A stretch of DNA of 64,000 nt from Hydrotalea sp. (GCA_022402565.1 JAKRSC010000011.1:1-64000); one strand, 5' to 3'; counted from the first letter of the stretch, positions 1 to 8,300 are shown. The notes: generated by a model not told the origin, from the sequence alone. Numbers and translations are program-made.

Positions 1-152
1 TGGGAAAGTTTTATGACGTTTTTATGCTTGAATCTGAAAGCTGCTTTAAGGCACTACATAAAGACATAAGGTGGGATAAATTGATAAATGAAGCAAGGAA
101 TAACTTATCAAACATTCAGAATAAGATGAATGGCGATTTTTTGGAAAATTAA
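1..152 (+). CDS. C-terminal end of an unidentified protein (partial)
   Basis: An open frame enters from the left edge (first full codon at base 3) and ends at a TAA at 150-152, giving the last 49 residues of a protein. The tail is polar and helical and contains ALHKDIRWDKLINEARNNL. In Bacteroidota proteins with TPR or alpha/beta hydrolase folds I often recall a closing helix of the form 'L..D.RW..L...', but this is too little to name a family. It is the only frame open across this stretch. The gene convergent with it (DUF4290) ends 85 bases further on, and I see no clear terminator between them. Confidence 0.55.
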   Translation, partial: GKFYDVFMLESESCFKALHKDIRWDKLINEARNNLSNIQNKMNGDFLEN

Positions 153-237
153 AACTCGATTTATATGTTGAGGCGCACCCCAACTACAAAGCAATACTGT
201 CCTTATAAGTCTCTAAATCAGTTCTTCGATTGATCCA

Positions 238-969
238 TTAAAACCTTTTCTTGAAATTCCTATTTCTATTATCTCTACCCGGGCCGTTTCCATTTCGGTT
301 ATCGCGGTTGTTTCGATTGTTGCCTCCACCACGATTGTTATTATTTCTGTTATTTCCTCCACCACGATTGCCAAAGCCTTGATGCCTTCTTGGCGCGCGA
401 CCATATTCGTCTTGTTCAAATGCAGCCGTTGCACGATGCTTGATATAAGGCGTATTGCTGAACTCAAGTGCACCACCCGTAATGTTATCCAACTCAGCGC
501 GAATAGAATCGTCGTGTACCAAATCTTTGTGCCAAGTGCTGTACGACAACTTCATATAATATGCTATAGCATGCGCAAATCCAGCTTTCTTCTCAGGATC
601 AGCTTCTTCCATAGCGCGGTTGATGACTAATTCCAAATTCTTACCCAAGTGCGAATACTTAGGGTGTCTTTTTGGATAAGGCAATGGCTCCGGTTTTGCT
701 TGATATACTTCACGCTCGGGTATTGGATATGGGCTGTCTACATCCAGTTCAAAATTGCTAATCACAAATAAGTGATCCCAAAGCTTGTGTTTATAGTCTT
801 CAATAGTTTTGAGCTGTGGGTTAAAAAATCCCATCAGTTCAACCACCATTTCGGCTTGTTGCTGTCTTTTGGCTCTGTCTTCTATTGTGAGTAGGTATTC
901 TACCATTCGTTGTATATAGCGGCCATACTCACGAATTACCAGTTGATTCCTGGCAGTATTGTATTCCAT
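238..969 (-). CDS. DUF4290 family protein with Gly/Asn/Arg-rich tail
   Basis: About 243 residues. The first ~190 match the DUF4290 family, a Bacteroidota protein of unknown function: a start of the form MEYNTARNQLVIREYGR, then a helical body with conserved prolines (PYPIPEREVY) and a KLSYSTWHKDLVHDDSI segment. The last ~50 residues are low-complexity and basic, built from RGGGNNRNN-like units and ending NFKKRF, which resembles RGG/RG boxes of RNA-binding proteins. Two Met codons lie in tandem at the start; the second (967-969) fits the family N-terminus. There is no signal peptide, so it is probably cytoplasmic. It is divergent from the exported protein at 1077. Family assignment is firm; an RNA-binding role is only an inference from the tail. 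Confidence 0.85.
   Translation of the reverse strand: MEYNTARNQLVIREYGRYIQRMVEYLLTIEDRAKRQQQAEMVVELMGFFNPQLKTIEDYKHKLWDHLFVISNFELDVDSPYPIPEREVYQAKPEPLPYPKRHPKYSHLGKNLELVINRAMEEADPEKKAGFAHAIAYYMKLSYSTWHKDLVHDDSIRAELDNITGGALEFSNTPYIKHRATAAFEQDEYGRAPRRHQGFGNRGGGNNRNNNNRGGGNNRNNRDNRNGNGPGRDNRNRNFKKRF
323..370. repeat. 15-bp direct repeat inside the DUF4290 tail
   Basis: The sequence cctccaccacgattg occurs at 323-337 and again at 356-370, with related units around it. Both copies lie in frame in the minus-strand gene and encode the repeating Asn-Arg-Gly-Gly-Gly unit of its tail. It is an intragenic coding repeat, not a mobile or regulatory repeat, and could expand or contract by slippage. Confidence 0.8.
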
Positions 970-1076
970 CATTGTATTGCAGAAAGAACAAATGTAGGGA
1001 AAAGGCTCGTGTTTTCGTTTTTTCTGTGAAAACCTTAACTTGGTGCTATTCTCTTATAATACCAACTTCAAACCGC

Positions 1077-1925
1077 ATGAAACCCCTCATTTTATTAGTC
1101 GGCCTCGTTTTCTTTTCCTGTAACACCCTATTTTCTCAGGAAATACTTGGAAAGCTGAAACTACAAGATGCCGAAATGAGTATGAAAGCTTCTAAATGGG
1201 AAGAAGCATTAGAGCATATCAAGGAGGCTGAAAAATTCTTTACAAAGCCGCAATCTGCCGCTGTTTGGATGAAAATTCAAATATTTGACAAGCAATTAGA
1301 TCTACAGCAAACTTGGAAAACTTGGCAGTTGTTAAAGGCGCAGTTCAGTGTATTTGAAACGCAGTTGAAAGATGATGAACGCTGGACACAGGTTCAAAAA
1401 TTACAAGAAAAATACAAAGGGTATCCAGCAGCTGAGTCTGAATGGGCTTCGTTCATGAACAAGGGCGCTGCTACTGCTTCAACAACTAATACCACAGGAA
1501 ATACGGCTTCAGAAAACCGATCTGGCAGCACAACTACCAACAATTCGGGCAGTGGTAGCACTTCCACAACAAGTAATTCATCTGGCGCAAAAGCAACTGT
1601 TTATTTTATGCGTTCAACAGGATTCGGGGGTTCTGCTAATCCGTTTACCTTGTTCGTGAATAATCAGTTTGTGTCAATGCTTTCTAATAAAAGATATGTG
1701 CAGCAAGACTTACCGGCTGGTGAACATTTTTTTGCCAGTCAGGTAGATGGTAAAACCTTGAAGGAGAGAACAGTATCGCACAGCTATGTGTTAGAGGCAG
1801 GAAAAACGTATTATTTAAAAGTATATTTCATTCCTGATAAGGGCCTGCGGGTGCAGGTGGTTTTCTTGAAAGTAAACGATGCAGAAGGACAAAAAATGCT
1901 TGCTGAATTAAAGGAACAGAAATAG
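1077..1925 (+). CDS. Exported DUF2846-like protein
   Basis: About 282 residues. The start at 1077 gives an N-terminal hydrophobic signal sequence (MKPLILLVGLVFFSC...) cleavable near LFSQ, or possibly a lipoprotein signal. An open frame continues upstream to 972 but encodes a poor leader. Residues ~20-130 are helical and TPR-like (KLQDAEMSMKASKWEEALEH). A Ser/Thr/Gly/Asn-rich linker follows (~131-171). The C-terminal ~110 residues (ATVYFMRSTGFGG ... AGKTYYLKVYF) resemble DUF2846, a beta-sandwich found in exported proteins. The function is unknown. A second protein of similar C-terminal type is encoded at 27160-27618. It is followed by pheS after 44 bases. Confidence 0.7.
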   Translation: MKPLILLVGLVFFSCNTLFSQEILGKLKLQDAEMSMKASKWEEALEHIKEAEKFFTKPQSAAVWMKIQIFDKQLDLQQTWKTWQLLKAQFSVFETQLKDDERWTQVQKLQEKYKGYPAAESEWASFMNKGAATASTTNTTGNTASENRSGSTTTNNSGSGSTSTTSNSSGAKATVYFMRSTGFGGSANPFTLFVNNQFVSMLSNKRYVQQDLPAGEHFFASQVDGKTLKERTVSHSYVLEAGKTYYLKVYFIPDKGLRVQVVFLKVNDAEGQKMLAELKEQK

Positions 1926-1969
1926 GTTCTTGCTGCTGCAAAAGCCAATAGAACAAGTATCTTCGCCGA

Positions 1970-2998
1970 ATGGAAGCAGTTTTAGCACAAATTGAGGCAT
2001 TTAAGGCAGAAATTAGTTCGTTCACGGCCAATGATGCGGCTGGGGTGGAAGCATTTAGAATTCGTTTTTTGGGAACGAAGGGTATTGTGAAGCAAGTGAT
2101 GGGTGAAATGAAGCAGGTGCCGGTTGAACAGAAGAAAGCGTTCGGACAAATATTGAATGAGTTTAAAGCTTTTGCTGAAGCACGCTACGAAGCATTGCAG
2201 TCGGCATCTCAGCAACATGCGACAGATGAATCTTTGTTAGACTATTCTTTACCGGGCGATGCATTTCCAGTAGGTGCACGTCACCCTTTGAGTTTGGTGC
2301 GTAATCAAATTGTCTCCATTTTTCAGCGATTGGGTTTTGCTTTAGCAGAAGGTCCGGAAATTGAAGACGACTGGCACAATTTCGGTGCAATGAATTTGCC
2401 GGAAGATCATCCGGCTCGCGATATGCAAGATACTTTCTATGTGTCTCAAAACCCTTCCTGGTTATTGCGCACGCATACTAGTAGTGTTCAGGCGCGTATC
2501 ATGGAATCGCAACAACCTCCTATTCGTGTTATTTGTCCGGGCAGGGTGTATAGAAATGAAACCATCAGCGCAAGAGCGCATTGTTTCTTTCATCAGGTAG
2601 AGGGATTGTATATTGATGAGCATGTAAGCTTTGCCGACTTAAAGCAAACTTTGTACTACTTCGTACAGGAGATGTTTGGAAAAGATACCAAAGTTCGATT
2701 CAGGCCTTCTTATTTTCCTTTTACAGAGCCCAGTGCCGAAATGGATATCAGTTGTTTGATTTGTGGTGGCGATGGTTGCACCGTTTGTAAGCACAGTGGT
2801 TGGGTGGAAATTTTAGGAAGCGGTATGGTGCATCCAAAAGTGTTGGAGAATTTTGGTATTGATTCTAATAAGTACACCGGATTTGCTTTTGGCATGGGCG
2901 TTGAGCGAATTTGTCAATTAAAGTATCGCGTAAATGACCTTCGTTTATATTCACAAAATGATGTGCGCTTCCTGAGCCAGTTTAAGGGAGCCCTATAA
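1970..2998 (+). CDS. pheS: Phenylalanine-tRNA ligase alpha subunit
   Basis: PheS charges tRNA-Phe with phenylalanine as part of an alpha2-beta2 complex in the cytoplasm. The 342-residue length is normal. Residues ~1-85 form the N-terminal helical arm. The class II catalytic core follows, with GPEIEDDWHNFGAMN, LLRTHTSSVQ, RVYRNE, FHQVEGLYID, FRPSYFPFTEPSAEMDI and the motif 3 segment GFAFGMGVERICQLKY. The beta subunit gene is not in the window. A candidate -7 element TATCTTCG (1958-1965) lies just before the ATG. recO follows after 10 bases and is probably co-transcribed. Confidence 0.97.
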   Translation: MEAVLAQIEAFKAEISSFTANDAAGVEAFRIRFLGTKGIVKQVMGEMKQVPVEQKKAFGQILNEFKAFAEARYEALQSASQQHATDESLLDYSLPGDAFPVGARHPLSLVRNQIVSIFQRLGFALAEGPEIEDDWHNFGAMNLPEDHPARDMQDTFYVSQNPSWLLRTHTSSVQARIMESQQPPIRVICPGRVYRNETISARAHCFFHQVEGLYIDEHVSFADLKQTLYYFVQEMFGKDTKVRFRPSYFPFTEPSAEMDISCLICGGDGCTVCKHSGWVEILGSGMVHPKVLENFGIDSNKYTGFAFGMGVERICQLKYRVNDLRLYSQNDVRFLSQFKGAL

Positions 2999-3008
2999 TT
3001 GCGGCTCT

Positions 3009-3746
3009 ATGGTAACTCAGCCTACACGTGCCATTGTCTTACGAACAGTTAAGTATGGAGAAACCAGTGTGGTTGTTACTGCATATACTTCCTCTTTTGG
3101 TTTACAATCGTATTTAATCAAAGGAGCTTTGAAGGGCTCTACTGTTAAGCCTGTTGTGAATCAATATTTTCAGCCTGGCGCCATACTGGAAATGGTGGTG
3201 TACCAAAATCCTTCTCGGTCTTTGCAAATGGTGAAGGAATATGGTTGGCATACGATGCATCAACAATTATTTTTTGATGTAGTTAGAAATGCTGTTGCGG
3301 TGTTTATGATTGATGTTTTGTTGCACAGTGTTCGCCAGCCCGAAGCCAACCCCGAATTGTATGATTTGATAGAGATGTCGCTGAAGCAAGCAGATAGAGG
3401 TGCAATGGGTGTGGTTGCTAATCTTCCTATTTATTTTATTCTTCACTTGAGTAGTGAACTCGGTTTTCAAATTCAAGGTGCTTATTGCAGAGAAACACCT
3501 GTTTTAGACTTAAAAGAGGGTAGTTTTTCACATGCAATACCAGCGCATCCGTTTTATTTAGATGGAGAGCCAGCTAAACATCTTTGTGCAATTCGTGATG
3601 TTGCTTTTTACGAAAGCTTAGATCAAGTTGCATTGCATAGAAACACACGACAAATATTGCTGCATCATTTGCAACAATACATGGCTCTGCACATACAAGA
3701 TTTTGGAACGCTCAAAACCTTACATGTACTGAGTCAAGTTTTATAA
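3009..3746 (+). CDS. recO: DNA repair protein RecO
   Basis: RecO helps load RecA onto single-stranded DNA in the RecFOR gap-repair pathway. The 245-residue protein starts with the OB-fold typical of the family (TRAIVLRTVKYGETSVVVTAYTSSFG, then LIKGAL), followed by the helical C-terminal domain. The zinc-binding cysteine cluster of some RecO proteins is not evident; only one Cys (AYCRETPVLDL) lies in the matching region. It starts 10 bases after pheS. It converges on the minus-strand metallo-hydrolase gene, with only 7 bases between the stop codons and no hairpin terminator. recA lies 27 kb away at 30329. Confidence 0.93.
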   Translation: MVTQPTRAIVLRTVKYGETSVVVTAYTSSFGLQSYLIKGALKGSTVKPVVNQYFQPGAILEMVVYQNPSRSLQMVKEYGWHTMHQQLFFDVVRNAVAVFMIDVLLHSVRQPEANPELYDLIEMSLKQADRGAMGVVANLPIYFILHLSSELGFQIQGAYCRETPVLDLKEGSFSHAIPAHPFYLDGEPAKHLCAIRDVAFYESLDQVALHRNTRQILLHHLQQYMALHIQDFGTLKTLHVLSQVL

Positions 3747-3753
3747 AATTGTT

Positions 3754-5163
3754 TTAGGAAGCTTTTACTTCTTCTACTTCAAAAGTGAATTTATCTTCAA
3801 ATGATTTGATAGCATTCCATCCACCCAATACATTGCGTAAATTATGGAATCCCTGTTTTTTCAAGATGGAAGCAGCAATCACACTTCTATAACCACCTGC
3901 ACAATGGATGTATACATTGTTGTGTTCTTCAATCATTCCAATTTTGCCAACATCAGTCATATCTGCTAATGGTAAATGTTCGGCGCTTTGAATATGTCCT
4001 GCTTGAAATTCATTTGGCTTTCTCACATCCAGAATCAACAATTTAGGATCGTGCGGAATATCCATTGCCAATTCATCAGCCTCCACATCAATAATCATGT
4101 CAATAGGTAAACCCGCTTCCTGCCAAGCAGCGAAACCGCCTTGCAAGAAACCTGTAAACTTGCTAAAGCCAACCCTCGCCAATCGTACAAAAGATTCTTT
4201 TTCTTTTCCTGGTTCAGCAATTACTACAATTGGTTCATCAAAAGAAAGCAAGGTGCCTGCCCATTCTGCAAATCTTCCTTCTAATCCAATTGAAATACTT
4301 CCCGGTACAAATCCTTGTGTAAATACAGTTGCGTGTCTTGTGTCTAATAAAATAGTGGAATCTTTTAATGCCTGCACTTCTTTTGGTGTAAGTGGCTGGA
4401 GTCCTTGCTGAAGTAAGGTTTCTAAAGACTCATACCCGCCTTTATTGATTTGCGCATTGATTGGAAAATAGGGAGGAGGCGCAGCTAATCCTTCAGTTAC
4501 AGCTTCAATAAATGCTTCTTTTGAAGCAGCTTGTAAAGCATAATTGTTTTTTTTCTGGTCACCTAAAGTACTGAATGTTTCAGGTCCTAGATTTTTTCCG
4601 CAACTGCTTCCTGCGCCATGTGCTGGATAGATGAGCACATCATCTGACAAAGGCATAATTTTTTGTTGAAGACTTTCATACATCATACCTGCTAAATCTT
4701 GCATGGTAATTTCTGCTCCTTTTTGAGCTAAGTCAGGTCTGCCTACATCGCCAATGAATAGTGTATCGCCAGTAAATAAAGCATGTTCTTTTCCATCTTT
4801 ATCTTTCAATAAATAGCAAGTGCTTTCTAAGGTATGTCCAGGTGTGTGCAATACCGTAATAGTTAGTTCGCCGAGCTGAAACACTTCACCATCTTTTGCT
4901 AAGTGAATGGGAAATGAAGTAACAGTGTTTGGTCCATACACAATAGGTGCACCTGTTGCAGCTGCTAAGTCGAGGTGGCCGCTTACAAAGTCGGCATGAA
5001 AATGTGTTTCAAAAATGTATTTGATGGTTGCATTTCTTTCTGATGCAAGTGCCAGATAAGTATCAATATCGCGTAGTGGATCTATAATGGCAACCTCGCC
5101 ATTGCTTTCAATATAATAAGCAGCTTCACTTAAACAGCTGGTATATAATTGTTGTATATGCAT
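3754..5163 (-). CDS. MBL-fold hydrolase/rhodanese fusion (persulfide dioxygenase-like)
   Basis: About 469 residues with three domains. Residues 1-~245 are a metallo-beta-lactamase fold of the ETHE1/persulfide dioxygenase type with metal ligands in THFHADFVSGH (53-63), the GHTLESTCY loop and FTGDTLFIGDVGRPDL. Two rhodanese domains follow. The first (~TILLDTRHATVF onward) has no active-site cysteine. The second carries it in HCAGGYRS (Cys ~421). Such proteins oxidise glutathione- or protein-bound persulfide and transfer sulfur in sulfide detoxification. A Met six codons upstream (5181) is possible, but the family N-terminus begins MHIQQLYTS. The ArsR gene directly upstream on the same strand suggests local control. 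Confidence 0.9.
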   Translation of the reverse strand: MHIQQLYTSCLSEAAYYIESNGEVAIIDPLRDIDTYLALASERNATIKYIFETHFHADFVSGHLDLAAATGAPIVYGPNTVTSFPIHLAKDGEVFQLGELTITVLHTPGHTLESTCYLLKDKDGKEHALFTGDTLFIGDVGRPDLAQKGAEITMQDLAGMMYESLQQKIMPLSDDVLIYPAHGAGSSCGKNLGPETFSTLGDQKKNNYALQAASKEAFIEAVTEGLAAPPPYFPINAQINKGGYESLETLLQQGLQPLTPKEVQALKDSTILLDTRHATVFTQGFVPGSISIGLEGRFAEWAGTLLSFDEPIVVIAEPGKEKESFVRLARVGFSKFTGFLQGGFAAWQEAGLPIDMIIDVEADELAMDIPHDPKLLILDVRKPNEFQAGHIQSAEHLPLADMTDVGKIGMIEEHNNVYIHCAGGYRSVIAASILKKQGFHNLRNVLGGWNAIKSFEDKFTFEVEEVKAS

Positions 5164-5230
5164 GCAAGAAAATTTGTGCAAATATACAACGCTCCTAGTG
5201 GGTGATGGTTATGGAACTGGTAAAAAAGAC

Positions 5231-5578
5231 TTAGGCAACCAGTTGCTCAATGAATGCAATGATTTCGCGTAGTCGTGGATAGCTCAATCCGTAGAAAATA
5301 AATTTGCCATCCCTTGAAGTTTGTACAATGCCTGCTCTGCGAAGAATTGCTAAATGTTGTGATGCAACTGATTGCTCCAATCTTAGTTTGATGTAGATTT
5401 CAGTAACAGTCATTTTACTGTGTTCATCCAATAGCTTTATCATCTGCTGTCGCAGTGGGTGGTTGATAGCGCGTAGTATCAGTGAGGCTTTTTTCGTGTG
5501 CAAAAAGTCGACCTTTATACTTTCACCTTGTCCGGCCAGAAGGATGGAATGGCTCAAAGCTTGTGTCATGTTGTTCAT
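5231..5578 (-). CDS. ArsR-family transcriptional regulator
   Basis: This 115-residue winged-helix protein matches the ArsR/SmtB group: LRAINHPLRQQMIKLL, then the recognition helix region (LEQSVASQHLAILRRAGIV) and the wing (SRDGKFIFYGLS). It lies 67 bases upstream of, and on the same strand as, the MBL/rhodanese gene, so it probably regulates that gene and itself. BigR/SqrR-type sulfide sensors use a cysteine pair, and classic ArsR proteins use cysteine or histidine metal sites. This protein has no cysteine at all, so its signal must be sensed another way, or it may be constitutive or nutrient-linked. Recognition of the family is firm; the target is inferred from position. Confidence 0.88.
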   Translation of the reverse strand: MNNMTQALSHSILLAGQGESIKVDFLHTKKASLILRAINHPLRQQMIKLLDEHSKMTVTEIYIKLRLEQSVASQHLAILRRAGIVQTSRDGKFIFYGLSYPRLREIIAFIEQLVA

Positions 5579-5637
5579 TTTGGGGGGCGAAAATGAAATA
5601 GTTGTTAAAGTTACGCAAAATAACTAGTAACTATAGA

Positions 5638-6321
5638 TTATTTCAGTTTTTGCACAGTAGTATAAAATTCTTTTCCATAAAAAGGCACAGCAGATTCAAG
5701 TTCACTGAATGCTTTTCTTTCCCATTTATTCAGAGCAATTGTAAGCATGTCTCCTGCGTGGTAAGAAACATCGATAAACACTGCGTTTTTGTGCTGACAA
5801 ATCGATTTCCATTTAGAACTACCTGATCCAAAAAAACAGCAAACTCCCATTTCCAGCCAGTCATTGTAACTTGAATCATTTAAAATCAATGCATTAGAAG
5901 CAAGCACTTCATTTCCTTGAATATCAAAAACGGCTGTAAAAACTTCCATTCTTCTCGCGTCAATCATAGGTATCCAGTATTTGAAAGATGGATTTTGTTG
6001 AATTGCTGCGTTTGTCATTAGTGCCAATGTAGAAACTGTTATCAAGGGTTTGCGCCATGCAAACGCCAATCCTTTGGCCGAAGCCATTGCCACACGCAAG
6101 CCAGTATAGCTACCCGGACCTTCTGCAACAACAATTGCATCTAGTTGATTTCCAGTGAAATTGCATGTCTGCATGAGCTTTTCAATAGCCGGTTGAAGAA
6201 AACTTCCATGATCTTTTGGCTGAGGATTGGTGATACAGCCAATGATTGCATTGCCCTTGCTAAAAGCAACAGAGCCCAGGTCGGTGGATGTATCTATATG
6301 CAACAATTGAAGTTCGCTCAT
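5638..6321 (-). CDS. tsaB: tRNA threonylcarbamoyladenosine biosynthesis protein TsaB
   Basis: TsaB is the dimerisation partner and scaffold for TsaD in adding threonylcarbamoyl to A37 of ANN-decoding tRNAs. The 227-residue protein shows the ASKHA-fold start (LLHIDTSTDLGSVAF) and the family hallmark AEGPGSYTGLRVAMASAKGL near residues 70-90. Its ATG overlaps the stop of the upstream dehydrogenase-like gene (ATGA at 6318-6321), which implies translational coupling. No TsaD, TsaC or TsaE gene is in the window. Confidence 0.93.
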   Translation of the reverse strand: MSELQLLHIDTSTDLGSVAFSKGNAIIGCITNPQPKDHGSFLQPAIEKLMQTCNFTGNQLDAIVVAEGPGSYTGLRVAMASAKGLAFAWRKPLITVSTLALMTNAAIQQNPSFKYWIPMIDARRMEVFTAVFDIQGNEVLASNALILNDSSYNDWLEMGVCCFFGSGSSKWKSICQHKNAVFIDVSYHAGDMLTIALNKWERKAFSELESAVPFYGKEFYTTVQKLK

Positions 6322-6938
6322 GCAGCAAGGCTTTTAACTTCATCGACCAACATTTGGGCAGGCGCATACCTTTCTCCTTCAGCTTTCCATAAGTGTTGTA
6401 AAAGTTGATAAATCTGCAAAAGCCCAATTTCGGCAGCCCATGCGAAGGGGCCTTTAGGGTAATTAGTTCCCAATTGCATGGCTGTATCAATTTCTTCTTT
6501 GCTACTCACTTCTTCTCCTAAAGCATAGTAGGCTTCATTGATAATCATGCTAATAACACGCGGACTAACAAATCCTATTTGATCGGGTACCAGTTGAAAA
6601 TCCCAGGAGAGGGCTTCTAAAATGAGTTTACCTTCATTGTAAATGGCATCATTTTTTACAGCAATTTCTAAGAGCGATCTTTCAAAAAATCCAGGCCATG
6701 CACAAAATCTTATGAAGTTAGCTGGCATGGTTGCTGTCGTTTCAAGTACAGCATGCACAAAAACAGGTGCTTGATTTGGAGGCTGAAAGTAAGCGCCATC
6801 AGCTTCCCATAAAAAATCAAAGTATACATCAGCAGAAATGGTTGGATCAGGATTCCAAATAACTTCAACAGTTACAGGAACTGTTTTTTTCTGCCAAGCA
6901 ATTTTATGTGTTTCGTTTCCTCTAGCTGCAATTAACAT
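6318..6938 (-). CDS. 3-hydroxyacyl-CoA dehydrogenase-like protein with degenerate NAD domain
   Basis: About 206 residues from the ATG at 6936-6938. The frame runs on to a TTG at 7037, but that would overlap the divergent ridA start. The C-terminal ~90 residues match the helical 3HCDH domain (GFVSPRVISMIINEAYYA, then DTAMQLGTNYPKGPFAWA). The middle segment FIRFCAWPGFFER occupies the place of the usual HFFNP...LVE strand. The N-terminal part lacks the GxGxxG dinucleotide loop and is much shorter than a true Rossmann domain, so NAD-dependent activity is doubtful. It heads an operon with tsaB (4-base overlap). The role is unknown; it may be a pseudo-dehydrogenase. Confidence 0.75.
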   Translation of the reverse strand: MLIAARGNETHKIAWQKKTVPVTVEVIWNPDPTISADVYFDFLWEADGAYFQPPNQAPVFVHAVLETTATMPANFIRFCAWPGFFERSLLEIAVKNDAIYNEGKLILEALSWDFQLVPDQIGFVSPRVISMIINEAYYALGEEVSSKEEIDTAMQLGTNYPKGPFAWAAEIGLLQIYQLLQHLWKAEGERYAPAQMLVDEVKSLAA

Positions 6939-7016
6939 GAGAACAAATGATTGAAATGCAAATTTAGGTTGGTTGAATGGATGAAATGCAGCAAATTGCT
7001 CACTCAATTCATGAAT

Positions 7017-7403
7017 ATGCCAAAACAAATCATTCAAACTTCAAAAGCGCCAGCCCCAATTGGTCCGTATAACCAAGCAGTAAAGGCTAATGGCTTTTTA
7101 TTTATTAGTGGACAAGTAGCTTTTGTTCCATCAACTGGAGAGTTGGTTCAATCGGGTGTACAAGATGAAGCTAGACAAGTGATGTTGAATTTAGAAGCCA
7201 TTTTAAAAGAAGCGCATCTTACTTTCGAACATGTGGTGAAGACCAGTATTTTTTTAAGTGATATGTCGCTTTTTGCAGAAGTGAATGAAGTGTATGGTAG
7301 TTTTTTCTCAGGCGATTTTCCTGCAAGAGAAACAGTAGCTGTTAAAGGACTACCACGAGGTGTGAATGTAGAAATTAGCATGATTGCAGTAGAACAATTA
7401 TAA
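7017..7403 (+). CDS. ridA: RidA-family enamine/imine deaminase
   Basis: RidA hydrolyses reactive 2-aminoacrylate and related imines released by PLP enzymes. The 128-residue length and the motifs fit: QTSKAPAPIGPYNQAVKANG at the N-terminus, FISGQVAF, and the active-site Arg in PARETVAV followed by LPRGVNVEISMIA with the conserved Glu. The ATG at 7017 begins MPKQIIQT; another ATG two codons earlier (7011) is possible. It is divergent from the dehydrogenase-like gene across 78 bases that must hold both promoters. The next gene starts 3 bases after its stop. Confidence 0.94.
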   Translation: MPKQIIQTSKAPAPIGPYNQAVKANGFLFISGQVAFVPSTGELVQSGVQDEARQVMLNLEAILKEAHLTFEHVVKTSIFLSDMSLFAEVNEVYGSFFSGDFPARETVAVKGLPRGVNVEISMIAVEQL

Positions 7404-7406
7404 GTT

Positions 7407-8300
7407 ATGTTGATAGATCTCGCTTCTTTAAATACAATGCAAAAACAAGCTTGGTTGCAACACGCAGTTGCACCTCGTCCTATTGCATTTGTAAGTACAC
7501 AAGATGCTGAAGGGAATGTGAATCTTAGTCCATTTAGTTTCTTTAATCTATTCTCGTCTAACCCGCCCATACTTGTGTTTTCTCCTAGTCGAAGAGCGAG
7601 AGATGGATCGACTAAGCATACTTTAGAAAATATTCGCGAAGTGCCCGAGTGTGTGGTGCATATTTGTGATTATGCTATGGTGCAACAAATGAGCTTGTCA
7701 AGTTGCGAATATGGTAAAGGGGTGAATGAATTTATAAAAGCTGGATTTGATGCAGAGCCTGCTACTAAAGTTCGTGTACCTATGGTAAAGCAAGCTCGCG
7801 TTAAAATGGAATGCACGGTGCGCGACATCATTAGTTTGGGTGAAGAAGGCGGAGCTGGTCAGTTGGTTTTGGCAGAAGTATTGTGTATGCATGTTGATGA
7901 ATCTATTTTGAATGCAGAAGGAAATATGATTGATCAAACAAAAACCGATTGGGTAGCAAGGATGGGCGGCGATTGGTATAGCAGAGCAACCAGAGAGTCT
8001 ATGTTTCAGGTGCCTAAACCAAATACTCAATTAGGAATTGGAATAGATCAATTGCCTCAGAGTATTAAAAACAGCAGAATTCTTACTGGGAATCATTTAG
8101 GTATGTTAGCCAATGTGCATCAATTTCCAGAAGTTGATCCAGCTTTTGAGCACGACCATGTGAAACAGATTGTGCAATATTATTCATTGAATCCAGAAGA
8201 AATGGAAGCCGAATTACATAAGTTAGCTGCGCAACTGTTAGATAATGGTGCTATAACTGAAGCATGGCAGGTTTTATTATCTGGAGAGCCTTTGGTTTGA
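7407..8300 (+). CDS. Flavin reductase-like FMN-binding protein
   Basis: This 297-residue protein has the split-barrel FMN-binding domain of the flavin reductase/flavoredoxin family over residues ~18-180 (APRPIAFVSTQDAEGNVNLS, SFFNLFSSNPPILVFSPS). A C-terminal extension of ~110 residues is helical and typical of the larger Bacteroidota members. It probably reduces flavin or acts as an electron carrier, but no substrate can be read from the sequence. It starts 3 bases after ridA and is likely co-transcribed. Its 3' end overlaps the convergent PH-domain gene by 24 bases (8277-8300). Confidence 0.88.
   Translation: MLIDLASLNTMQKQAWLQHAVAPRPIAFVSTQDAEGNVNLSPFSFFNLFSSNPPILVFSPSRRARDGSTKHTLENIREVPECVVHICDYAMVQQMSLSSCEYGKGVNEFIKAGFDAEPATKVRVPMVKQARVKMECTVRDIISLGEEGGAGQLVLAEVLCMHVDESILNAEGNMIDQTKTDWVARMGGDWYSRATRESMFQVPKPNTQLGIGIDQLPQSIKNSRILTGNHLGMLANVHQFPEVDPAFEHDHVKQIVQYYSLNPEEMEAELHKLAAQLLDNGAITEAWQVLLSGEPLV

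Noticed and set aside
213-476. Plus/minus open frame rich in Ile/Val/Thr over the DUF4290 tail
   Set aside because: It is the out-of-frame shadow of the repetitive RGG-like tail; its composition simply reflects the repeated codons of the real gene.
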